Assembly: GCA_003868215.1 (NCBI GenBank)
Contig: QWDQ01000047.1
Span: 150,122-214,121 of the forward strand
Length of the DNA: 64,000 bases
DNA from: Pseudophaeomoniella oleicola
Taxonomy: Eukaryota > Ascomycota > Eurotiomycetes > Phaeomoniellales > Phaeomoniellaceae
Direction of reading: 5' to 3'
The notes beneath the pieces were generated by a model. It had not been told where the DNA came from. It ran no database searches and saw only the letters and a program-made list of their open reading frames with translations. The position numbers were made by a program, and so were the translations under genes. Shown here piece after piece: positions 23,356-34,219 of this stretch. Position 1 is the stretch's first letter; every line of letters starts with the position of its first letter.

Positions 23356-24848
23356 TTACAATTCATCCCGAACCACCTTGGCTGCATCCTCTGCTCCCTG
23401 CGAAAGCTTCATGGCGTTCACTTCCCCCTTCAATAGCTCTCCCCTTCTGAGTATTTCCATACCTCTTTCTTTCATGCCCTTCTTCACAATACTAGTCAAC
23501 ATTTCGTAAACAACCTGGGCCCCTGCCAACGCAGTCTGTTCTCCTCTTCCATCGAAAGCTGGACTAACTTCAACTACGTCCGCTCCAACAATGTTTAGGC
23601 CTTCGACACCACGGAGGATCTTGATCAACTCACGGGTCGTCCAACCGCCGGGTTCCGGAGTCCCGGTTCCTGGAGCGAGACCAGGGTCTATCACGTCGAT
23701 ATCGACTGAAAGATAGACTGGCACCTCTGTGCCCATTCTTTGCATGATGGCATCGATGATGCCCTGGGTTCCCATCTCATCAATATCGTCGGCTTCAATC
23801 TGCAAGAAACCCTGTTGGGTGTCATCGACATAGTCGCCGTAGTCATGACCTGCCAGCCGCGTGCGGAGACCTCCATGAACTGAACTTCCATTTAGAATGA
23901 GCCCCTCGTTACCAGCGATCCAGAACATGGTTCCGTGAGTAAAATCGCTCTGGGACGCCTGGTCATCTGGGAGCCATGCATTGGGGTATTTCTTTGGGTG
24001 CCAGGTGTCAAGATGGGCATCAAAATGGAGAACAGCAATGGGCTGATTGTAAGCCTTTTGCAACCCACGGAGGGCTGGCAGAGCAATACTATGGTCGCCA
24101 CCGAGGCTGATCAGGACAGGTTTCTTTCTCGGATCCGTGGATGGTCTGGTGAGGAGTTCCTCATACGCCATCGTCATTTGGTGAACGGCCAGATCATTGT
24201 CAAAGGGTGTGACGGGAATATCGCCGCAGTCGAGAACAGTAGCCCATGACTGATATGGATTGATGCCAGCCCGATGGTTGAAGCCTCGGAATGAGGTCTG
24301 TCGACCTGAAGCAGCCCGGATTGCTCTTGGGCCAAATCTGGCACCTGTTTCAAGTCCGTTAGATTCTTTCTTACATAGTGTGCAAGTACCCGAGCATTGG
24401 TGAAGTTGGAGTATGGATGACTACTCGGGTAGAAAGAAACGAGGACAATGGTGCCTTGATGCAACGGCATTGCAGCAGGACTGGAGCATGGTAGGAAATA
24501 GGCTCTCACCAGGTCTATAGCTGACAGCAGTATCGAAAGGGGCTCCGATTATAGCCACATCAAAGGGCTGGTACGGTGTGGTCAAGCATTTGACATGTTT
24601 CAAATGTGCGAAGGTAGAGATACCCGTGAACCCCCACTGTGAGCAAAAGGATCAGTCAGTATATAGACAATTCGCAGGTATCATCAACTCACGTCTGTTC
24701 CCCATTTGGCTTCAAGTTCTTCTATAGGAGTGCTCGGGTGCACAGCTTGGTCTTGCTCCGGGTTATCATAGGTAGAATGAGCACTGCTGTATTGCACATA
24801 CGACAGCAACGAGAGGAGCAAAACGCTCAGCACCCCGTATACAGCCAT
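23356..24848 (-). CDS. Agmatinase/ureohydrolase family enzyme with signal peptide
   Basis: Exons 24848-24693, 24636-24510 and 24344-23356 give 423 residues, with frames matching through both introns. Residues 1-23 ([20 protein letters not shown]) form a likely signal peptide, so the enzyme probably enters the secretory path. Arginase-family metal-binding motifs are complete: [23 protein letters not shown], and [20 protein letters not shown]. These hold the His and Asp ligands of the binuclear manganese centre. [13 protein letters not shown], formed across the second splice, is typical of agmatinases. Agmatinase cleaves agmatine to putrescine and urea, but fungal paralogues may act on related guanidino compounds such as guanidinobutyrate. 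The substrate is therefore uncertain. It is divergent from the Cem1-like gene with 334 bp between starts. Confidence 0.9.
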
Positions 24849-25182
24849 CCTGCCTTGATTGTTTCTATCTTGTAGATTTACTACGAGACGTACTTCGTCG
24901 ACTCCAGTTCACCAACAAGAAAAAAAAGGAAGCTCGAATCGCCAATGAATATTTAATATTCCCATTGACGGGCCTCAACCCACTAAACCACGCCGATGAC
25001 GCCCCGATAAACAAAGAGCGGATAAGTCCTCGATGACAATTGATTTTACGGTAGCACCTTAGCAAATATAATCCACTTGGCTCCGAACACCAAGCTTTTC
25101 TCCAGAGAACCAAACGATTCAGGCAAGGCTTCATGCTGACCCAGTAGGTCCTTCTGATACTTGGGAATTGAAGCACGATGCC
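24849..25182. promoter_or_regulatory. Divergent promoter, agmatinase / 3-oxoacyl-ACP synthase
   Basis: 334 bp between two ATG codons on opposite strands, so both promoters must lie here. No known binding site was recognised with confidence. Confidence 0.5.
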
Positions 25183-26891
25183 ATGCGGAGAGTCGTTGTT
25201 ACTGGTCTGGGTGCCGTAACGCCACTTGGAGTTGGTATGTGTATTCATCCTGCAGTATTTAGTCACTACGATTCCTAATTACACAGGAATAGGCGTCCGT
25301 CAGACATGGTCTCGCCTATTAACAGGTCAGTCCGGGCTTGTCTCATTAAGGGACAGAGGTGAAGCCTTTACGGCCTTGCCATGTCAAGTCGCCGGCATTG
25401 TCCCCGAAGGCCCCCAGGAAGGTCAATGGAATGTATCAAAATGGCTGTCTAAAAATGTGTGGATGCCCTGACGTCTGCTTTCGGTATGATAGAAATACTC
25501 ACGGCACCACAGGAGGAGAGGCAGATGTCCAGATTTGCCCACTATGGCATAGCTGCTACGGAACAAGCATTGACAGATGCTGGTTGGAAACCAACAGAGG
25601 AAGGCGACCTGGATGCTACGGTTCGTCAGAAAAATCTTCTCGAGCATGCAGGATCTATTTGCTGACATCTCAGGGTGTATGCTTGGGATCGGGCATAGGA
25701 AACCTGGAAGAGATGTATAATACTTCTGTTGCTTTTGAGAACAGTGTAGGAACTGCCGATAAACCCCAACCCATGGCCACAAACTGACAAAGTTCCAGGG
25801 CTACAAGAAGGTCTCGCCGTTATTCGTACCAAAACTGCTCATCAACCTAGGTGCCGGTCACATCTCAATGAAATATGGATTTAGGGTCCGAGCATGTCCT
25901 TCTCAAGTCTTCTTGTACCACGGTCACTGACCTCAACTAAGGGCCCAAACCACTCTGTGACAACAGCGTGCACGACCGGTGCTCACTCGATAGGCGACGC
26001 CTCACGTTTCATTGCCCACGGCGACGCCGACGTCATGGTCGCCGGCGGTGCAGAATCCTGTATCCATCCGCTCGCCTTTGCCGGCTTCTGTCGATCCCGC
26101 AGCCTGGCCACCAACTTCAACGACACCCCACACCTCGCCTCCCGCCCCTTCGACAAAGACCGCCAAGGCTTCATCATGGGCGAAGGAGCGGCGGTCCTCA
26201 TCCTCGAAGAGCGCGACCACGCCCTCAAACGCGGCGCGTCCATCTACGCCGAAATCCTCGGCTATGGCTGTTCCGCCGACGCCCACCACATGACTGCCCC
26301 CCTCCCATCCGGCGCCGGAGCGCTCTCGGCCATGAAACGGGCTCTCAAAGATGCCCGGCTCCGACCGCGAGATGTCGACTACATCAATGCCCACGCCACG
26401 TCGACCCCGCTCGGCGACGCCGCCGAAAACGCTGCCATCAAGACTCTAATGCTCTCTTCCCCTGACGGATATTCCAACCCGGACCAAGTCAACGTCAGCA
26501 GCACCAAAGGAGCCATCGGCCACCTCCTCGGAGCCGCCGGCGCCATCGAAGCTCTATTCAGCATCCTCGCCATCAAACACGTAAGTTCTTCCCCCCCCCC
26601 CCCTCTCTCCTCTTCACCAAAAAAACACCTCTTCCCCTTTTCTCATCTGACACCATCACTCACTCTCCTCCTCAAAAGTCCACCCTCCCACCAACCCTAA
26701 ACCTCATCACCACCACCACCGATCCTCAATCAACCTTCAACCTAAACTACATCCCACACACTCCTCAACCCGGTCCCCGCCCCAACGGTAAAGTCAACGT
26801 CACGATGAGCAACAGTTTCGGATTTGGCGGCACGAACGCTTCTTTGGTTTTTGGGAGGGAGGGAGGGAGGAAGGGAGGGAGGGATAAGTGA
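25183..26891 (+). CDS. CEM1: Mitochondrial-type 3-oxoacyl-ACP synthase (KAS II-like)
   Basis: Seven exons: 25183-25234, 25287-25456, 25513-25620, 25674-25745, 25799-25885, 25942-26580 and 26679-26891, giving 446 residues with phase kept at every join. It starts [18 protein letters not shown], the usual FabF/Cem1 start. Active-site Cys173 is in TACTTGAHS, and the two catalytic histidines are near 313 ([11 protein letters not shown]) and 356 (GHLLGAAGA). A glycine-rich FGFGGTN motif lies near the end. It condenses malonyl-ACP with acyl-ACP in mitochondrial type II fatty-acid synthesis, the source of octanoate for lipoate. No long presequence is seen; the basic start may suffice. One intron uses a GTTCGT donor. 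The last dozen residues come from a GGGA microsatellite. Exons 1-5 are small (52-170 nt), and the large exon 6 is GC-rich at third positions. Confidence 0.92.
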
Positions 26892-27422
26892 GACTGATTG
26901 ACTGATCGATGGATGGATGATGGGGGGTTGTTTTTTTTTTGTGTGCGAATAATAAAAGATGTAACAACTTTTTTTTATTAAAAATCTGTAGAGTTAGAAG
27001 ATAAGTTGCACAGGGGTGATTGAAGGTTATAATGTTAATTTATTACAACAACATAGAAGGTCTGTCCATCAATCGGCCATATCTACGTCTATATGCATAC
27101 CTATGCAAGAGCACGTATCAAGTCTTTACTCTGTTTGGGTTGGAGGGACGGACATACATGTGTACGTATGTAAATACGGATGGGCGGACGCAGTAACCAC
27201 TGATATTTGAAGACTGGCGAGGCGAAGTGGATGGGAGAGGAGGGAGAACAGAATATACAACATATGTAAATATCAGACTACATGTAGGCCTCATCTACAC
27301 TATAGACCCGCCTGCATACCCCTCCGCCTCTACATCTCTTCTCGCTCTGCTTCGTTGTCTCTTTCTTAGTAGACTGTTCTCTTCTCCGTTACTTCCTCTG
27401 AGCTTTCAAGACCACATGACCT
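26892..27422. other. Convergent intergenic region between Cem1 and Snf5 genes
   Basis: 3' flanks with a T run near 26930 and GATGGATG repeats near 26908. No gene recognised. Confidence 0.5.
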
Positions 27423-29855
27423 TCACTTCGCCACACCACCTCTCTGCTCAACACGTTCCCTATGACCTCTGTTTTTCAAATGGACTTCAAAATTGCCGAC
27501 GACACCCAAGCCACTCCCTTCACCACCAGGGCCGGGTGTGTAGAGCTTGCCAGGACAGTCCATACAACGAATCCTCGGTAACCACATGTATTTCATGGCC
27601 TTGGGATCTTTGACCTCAGAGCTGAGAACAGGTTGGTTAGTTTCAGGGTTGATAGCGCTATAGCGCATCAGGGCTTCGAAGTTGTCCGAGGGATACGTTT
27701 TGCGGAGATTGGAGAGGGCTGTGGTCAGGAAAGCGGGTGGTTGGGGCTGTGACAGAGGGAGGCGGTGTTAGTGACATACCATCTTTTCTGCCGAGTATAA
27801 AGACAAATTGCGTGGGGAGGAGGAACTGGCGATGCTCGCCTTGGGATATAAACTCACAGGAGTATAGCCAGTGGGTAAGGGATGTGGCGCATCGACGGCG
27901 CCAAGTTGCGGTTGATTGGAAGGCGCCATAGAGCCTCGCATTGGAGTGCCAGAGACTGAACGCTGCCCAAGTTGGCTTGGAGTTACAAACGGACTTCCCT
28001 GAGCACCACCGCCACGTTCCCTAGCCCTGACACTTCGCCACCAGTCGCGGAATTTCCTAGGATTGATCTTCAACTTTACAACTAATTTGTCAGGTAAGTC
28101 ATCTTCGCTCTCTTCTTTCGGCTCCCTTCTCCCTCTCCGAGATTCATGATGTACTTCTGGCGTTGCTGAGCGGCCATGCAGGTTCGCACGCATTGCCGCC
28201 TGTGCCACAGACGCTGCGCCACGTATACCTCTTGTTCGAGCAGTTCCTTGTAGGAGGTACGATGGGATTGCCGGAGAATCTGGAGCTGAATCGTCGCTTT
28301 CATCATCGTCCGAGTCATCAAACCCGTCGCGTTGACCAGTATTACGGCCGCCTCTCCTCGTTCGGGTGACTCGAAAGATCCTTGCATCTTCTAAGGTTTG
28401 AGCTGCACCAGGAATCACCGAGGAGACAACAAGCGAACGAATAGTCCGCTGCCTGTCCTTCAGGTCGGGAAGAGCTGGACCACCACGACGGTTTGTTGTT
28501 CGTTTTTGTAGCCTCTGAGCTCGTGACATGGACAGATCCTGTTTGTCGAGATCGTTATCATTGAGCTCATATAGGTACGGCGTGAAGTCCTTCGCAGCTT
28601 GATAAGGGCGGAAAGAGGATGGTACGGGTGAAGGAAGAAGGTTATCTTGGATATCACCGTCCTCTATGGGCCGGCCATCAAACGAATGACCCGTGAGATA
28701 TAATGACTTGGAAAACAATTGACACTGCTCCCTGATAGAATGGGCGATGGCTGTTTTGAATTCACCTGCCAGGGACAAATCCTTGGTCATTTGTTCCGCG
28801 AAGTCTTCGGGGGAATTCCAAGGACTGTTCAAATCCCACTCGAATTGATCAATCAAGGTGTGCTGGCCTATGGTGATATTCAACTTGATGAGAGCTCGCA
28901 TTTCGTCGTTCTTGTAGGCTGAATAGGGTAGATGAGGGTCCAAAGACTCATCTTCGACATAAATATGCGGATAATAATCGGCGACCTGTTCCTGTATGCT
29001 GTGGACGATTTGCTGTACGAGAGGTCTGCACTTATCCAACTCCAGACTGAAATCCTCGACCAATTTCTCGGCAAAATACTCATAGGGTGTGACGCGGTCG
29101 TGCAAGTTCCACGTGAACGTATCGCGCAACTTGACTTTGTCCCATTCTATGTCTAGTCTTATTGGTACAAGCTCTTCCGCTTGGTCAGATTGTATCGCAA
29201 GTTCCTTTCGCGGCACTCGAGGTGGCCTCGTTTTCCGGCTGCCGAGCATTCGGCGGTGTGAAGGATACAGGAGTTGTGATTGCCCGGCTGGTAGGTCCGT
29301 TCGTGAATTACCATATCCTTCATAACCATAACCGAAAATAGATCCAGGATCATTGCGCCTCTGCTGACGAAGACTTTCGTAGAGTTGGAATTCTTTCTGC
29401 TTTTCATCTCGTATAGACGGACCTATTCTTTCCGAGGCAAGCAATGCTTTATGCTGGAATTCGCGATTGACATATTGCTCCAGATCTATCTTATCGGCGG
29501 GTGTTTGCCGAATTGGTAACGAGGTCGAGTTTGAGGCCACGTTCTGGACGATAACTGAGCCTGATCGAGACCTTTTCTTCCCACCGTTCAGCTGCTTATC
29601 CGGTGATATTGATCTAGTCTCGGATGTCTTTGCGGAAGGATTTTCAGAAACCGGGACACCTGCTGCTGCCATGATTACCTTAGCCCTTTCCTTGCCTTCC
29701 ACTATGGCCTGATCGCTGCCTGAATCTTTTGTGGTATCCGTCGCAGCTGGACCCGATTCAGTCATGTCATTTTCATTAATTTTGGATGTGACTGGTTCCG
29801 CGTCAGGGTTCGATGAAAGTACAGGTCCACCGTCGGCAGACCCAGGGGCGCTCAT
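27423..29855 (-). CDS. SNF5: Snf5/SMARCB1 chromatin remodelling subunit
   Basis: Exons 29855-27858 and 27746-27423, with a 111 nt intron (GTGAGT..CTGTCACAG), give 773 residues. The SNF5 domain (about 228-380) shows both repeats: [20 protein letters not shown], and [20 protein letters not shown] followed by [12 protein letters not shown]. Snf5 is a core subunit of SWI/SNF-type ATP-dependent remodellers. RSC has the paralogue Sfh1, but the long disordered N-terminus and the extended C-terminus favour Snf5. Exon 2 adds a fungal C-terminal module with a CxxC ([12 protein letters not shown]) followed by [15 protein letters not shown], which could bind zinc through two Cys and two His. A basic, Ser-rich region lies between. 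The ATG at 29855 is used; the codon 15 bases earlier is GTG. It follows Itc1 on the same strand, both chromatin genes. Confidence 0.93.
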
Positions 29856-30958
29856 GTTGATCCGCGACACGCAATGTGTATATGGTGGGAGGGTAGGTTA
29901 AGCGTCAACAGTCATCGAGTTCTATTGCAACATAGGTTAGTAGAGTCCTTCCATTTGAAGGGATGGGATGGGATGGACATCTTCGCGACAAGCCAGGCTG
30001 TGAAGGGTGATGTTCCAGGTGTGAGGTACGATGCGCGTTATCTCAGGATAGCGAGATGGACACGAACATCATCGAGAGAATCATATAATGAGATGAAGGA
30101 CTGACCTTTCAATTGGAACGAGCACTCCACCAATGTCACTTAGGTTCCGGCCACCGCAATGATTTGATTGCGTCCAAGTCCAAACGCGCTGCCAGACCAA
30201 TGAAGAACAAGCGGCAAAGAATATGGCTGAAATCGGAGGTAAATCTTTGAGATCTCTCTGAGTGGCCAGAGAGAAGATGGAAATATGTGAGGAAAATGAT
30301 TAGCTTGAAGGACAACAAGAACCAATTGACCTTGGGATAGACGCGACTCGCGATGCGACTGAATCTGGTGGGCTTGTTGAAACCAACCTAATCGCAGCTT
30401 ATTCGGCAAAATGTCAGATGAGCGAAATGGGAAAGGACGGCAATTTGCGGCTAAGACTTCGCCAAGCGGCGAGTGCGGCTGGGCGTGGGCGTTTCACAAT
30501 GTCGACGCTATTCCCACGCACTCGTCAGATTGGATTGGATTGGACCTTGTAGCACTCAGGATTCCCCAGGTTTTTATGTAGATGGTAGTCATAGATAATA
30601 CATACCAATAGAGACCTAATGCAGATGGTAGTCATAGATAACATATACCAATGGTTCGCTTTTGGAGGTCTCCGTTGGCCGTGTTATACACATTTCTCAT
30701 GTAGAGCCGTTTACAATGCCTACCACAAGTCCTGACATAGTCCGTGATGCCAAATCAACCCGGTGCTGTTCTCTTGACTCGTGCAACCATGTGCACCTCC
30801 CAGAGCGCCATACAGACCGAACCACCCCCCCTCCAGTATTTGAAGCATTGCCCAACCATCGATGCATCGCTAACAATGTGATCCGACCAATATCAAGAGC
30901 TCCGTGAACCATCCGTGCAGTGCACCCCCCCTTTGTACAAGAAGTGAATTATTTGACA
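29856..30958. promoter_or_regulatory. Snf5 upstream region and Itc1 3' flank
   Basis: Contains an imperfect tandem duplication of about 31 bp with a 43 bp period (30580-30610 and 30623-30653, AGATGGTAGTCATAGATAA core). No gene recognised. Confidence 0.45.
30580..30653. repeat. Imperfect tandem repeat, two copies, 43 bp period
   Basis: Each copy reads AGATGGTAGTCATAGATAA followed by an ACATA-type stretch and CCAAT. They differ by a small rearrangement. Position is upstream of Snf5. Confidence 0.8.
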
Positions 30959-33900
30959 TCAAAAATTATATCGCGTACCTTGTCTTGTCAAGAGTTTGCC
31001 TTGTTTGTTGGTTGCCTTCGTAGTGCTCGTGTTCTCCACTACTTGTTTCTTCGTCGCTTTGCTCCTGGGCTTCGGAGGAGGATCAAAATGTCGATGTCCG
31101 TTCTCGGTCAGGGCAGTGTCATTCGTCCATCTGAGGCAACGACGAGACGGATCGTTTACATACGTCTTTGTCCTCGTCGACATGCGAACCGTCGTACTAT
31201 CATCTTTTTGTTCGTGGGTAGCAATATACTCTTTTCGCTTCTCCATGTATTTAGCAATGAGGTCGCGTTGCACCTGCAGCTCTTTGCGTAGTTTCAGTTC
31301 GCGATTTCCTCGTGGGTCAAGCCATTCGATGAGCTTGTCAATAGCCTCCGGCTCATCGTAGTAACCCCATTGATGTGCCGTGAACACGCTAGTAGCCCCT
31401 TCTTCGAGCTGCTTGCGCTCACGGGGTGTGATGCCAAATGCCCGGAAGTAGTTATGTTCGATATCTTTAGGGACATCGATGAATCCTTCGCGCTCAAGAT
31501 CATCTGCACCCTGCACCCATATCCTTCCATTAGCGTACTCAGCATCGGCAGTGGAACTGTCCGAATTCCCCTCAGGTGACATCGCGTTCCTTTCGAACCA
31601 GTAATAACGGTTGCAAAATCGATCCTTACCGAGAACGCGTGTCCGTGGGCAATCCAGTTGCCGAAGTTCCTCGTCAATTGCAATGATCTCTTCTTCCGCT
31701 TTTCTAATCTTTTCCTTTTCTTGGTCAATTCTTTTCAACACTTTGAGGTACTCTTTGGAGCCCTTCGACCGTTTGGCTTCATCTTCCCGTTTCTTCCGTT
31801 CCTCTTCTTCGTCGCGTTTGCGTTTGCGTTCCGCCTCACGATCCACTCCTCGTCTCAGTGACCGACTTGGCAACGGCCCTTCATCATCCGTGTCTTTCTC
31901 GGAATCATCGATCGTCACGTCCATGTCTGCTGGTTGTTCAAGTTCAGGGGGAGGCGTCGGCGACTTCTCAGGTGCGAGAGCCTTCCTCTCTTCATGCAAT
32001 TTTCGCAGTTCTTCCATTGCAAACTTCCGTGCACGTTGATGCTCGATCTTATTCTTACGGTGCTGAGTCATGAGAGCACCGCATTCTTCCATATGATTCT
32101 TTATAGCGTTCGTTTCAATACTGAGCATACAGATGACCTGGAGTGCTTTGATTCTAAGATTGATGTCCATTGCTGCGTATTGCACTCTCGCGGTCTCCTG
32201 TGTAGGTTCCGCATCCAGTGGTGCAAGGTGCGCGAGGATCTGATCACAAGTCGAATGCATGCGAGGCCGCCCGGCGATCTGATGTAGCAAGCCAACCATG
32301 ATCATCTGCCAACCTCCAGTTTTGAAATCCCTCTTGCGAAGATGTTCAATCCAGCTGTATGTTTGGAGCATTTCGGCTGCACGATGTGGTACAGGAGGAA
32401 CGCTGGGTGACTTACTCCGAGCAGCTTCGCCTTTGATCTGCTGGGCTTCAGCTTTCGCAAGACTGCTTCGTGTGGTCCGCCTTTCTGGCACTGGCTCAGG
32501 CGTTGGTGTGGGCAGACGGCTTTCTTCCATTGCTGAAGTTTCTTCTTCGTCTTCTTCCCCTTCGTCGGGCACTTCTGGCAGAGAAATTTGAACAGCCCCG
32601 TTTTCGTCATTTTCCGATTTGACGAGGAGTTTCAAAACCCCACAATGAATTTCCAAGAACAGCTCACAGTCATCATCATCAGAGGAATATTGCATCGCGT
32701 CCACGAAATCGTCAAAGGTGAAAGAATCGAGCTGAAATACTTGAGAATACACGTTGAGGGTATTCCAAGTTTCCAATAATGGGCCAATGGATTCCATTCT
32801 GATACCCCGACCGGCATCCTCGCTGGTTACATCTGCGGTCGGCGGATCTTCAGCCATATATTTCAGAGATGGGCGAACGCTTCCATCCCGCCGAGGTTCA
32901 ATGTCCATGTCTTCGATAGGATACTTGATTGGCGGAGGTGGTGGAGGTGCAGGAGGTTCTTGCGGTGGAGTACCGTGAGGAGGTATAGGATACGGGGAAC
33001 CGTTGGTGTGGACAAATGAGCCGTTTGGTAATGGCTGACCATTGTGGACCATGAAGTGCGGATTGGTTTGGAATGCCTTCTGGTACTCTTCGAAATGCGC
33101 CTGCGCTAGCATTTGCTCTGGCGTAAGCGGCTTTTGCTTGCTGCTTTTGACTGCAGGTTTCAGTTCTGGAAGGCCCTTAGCATTTGCCCAAAACTGGAAT
33201 TGGCCATTTTGATCGGAGGTAGGAGTAGTAGTAGCGGCACCGCCACCACTTTTCCGAGCGGCAGCCGCGGCCGCCTTTCTCTCAGCAACCTTGTGACTAT
33301 ATTGCAGATGTAGAGGGACGTTTGTATCTATGCGATATTCCTGCGCGATATTCGGCTTGACCAACCAGGGTGCTCCGTTCCATGCCTCTCGAGTAACGGT
33401 GTTCTTGATAAAGGATCGTAGCATCATTTTTGTGAAGACCTTCCTATCTCTTTGCACATGGTCATCGTTGACCAAAGCCTCTTCCTCCGGATCTCCAATT
33501 AGCTTTACGAAGTACCGTGAAAAGGCCTTCCTGTCCACTGTCCCGTCTGGGAGATAGATGTCCGGGAACCTTGCCTTCTCACGTACTATGCCTGTCAATT
33601 TTGAAGAGCCATCATCCATAAGGATCGTCACAAGCTCGCCCGGGTAGAAATCGTCTTTGAATTCTTCGAAAACTTCATCCACAAGGTGGTCGATGCGGGA
33701 AGTCGTCGAGAACTGCACTCGTCGCAGAATGGGCTCTTTGAGAGGTTCGGGAAAGGCACTATCGACCTCCTTGGAGCCATGGGCTTCGCTCTTGAGAGCA
33801 TCAAAGAACGTAAGCCCTGAATGCCCCGTGATCTCACATATAAACTTTTTCTACGCAGTAGTTAGCATGTGCTTCCTGGATGTTTTACCACCCTCACTAC

Positions 33901-34219
33901 TGCGGGTAAGCGGAGAGGCATACCTGTTTGTAGAAATCGATCCTGTAGACCTGTTAGCCCTGGTTTCAGTATCCAGATGTTCCTGGACGAACCTCTGTAA
34001 ATATGCCTCGTATCCCAGGAAAATCTCGCCGGTCTCGGGTATAATCCAGATCTACAGGCGGTCAGCAAGCCGGTCATTCCACAGATGCAGCAGACTCACC
34101 TCCGAATTGTCGTCCTCTATCGGAGGTTGTGGCAGAAACTGGACCGGTTTGCGCTTAAAGAGCACCTGGACATCGGATCAGCCATGTCACATGCGACAGA
34201 ATGAATAAGGACAAACCAT
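30959..34219 (-). CDS. ITC1: Itc1-like subunit of the ISW2 chromatin remodelling complex (WAC/DDT/WSD)
   Basis: Five exons: 34219-34217 (the ATG alone), 34165-34100, 34051-33993, 33942-33924 (19 nt) and 33850-30959, giving 1012 residues. The start MVLFKRKPVQF matches the conserved MVLYKRKP of yeast Itc1, which fixes the odd first exon. The WAC domain covers about 24-125 (IPETGEIFLGYEAYLQR, FICEITGHSGLTFFDALKSE). The DDT domain begins near 403 (LETWNTLNVYSQVFQLDSFT), and WHIM1 lies near 537-593. A charged coiled coil spans about 680-775. The WSD motif starts near 780 (GKDRFCNRYYWFERN) and WGYYDEPEAIDKLIEWLD lies near 875. Itc1 partners the Isw2 ATPase to space nucleosomes and repress genes. 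The protein lacks PHD and bromo modules, as in fungi. Confidence 0.93.
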
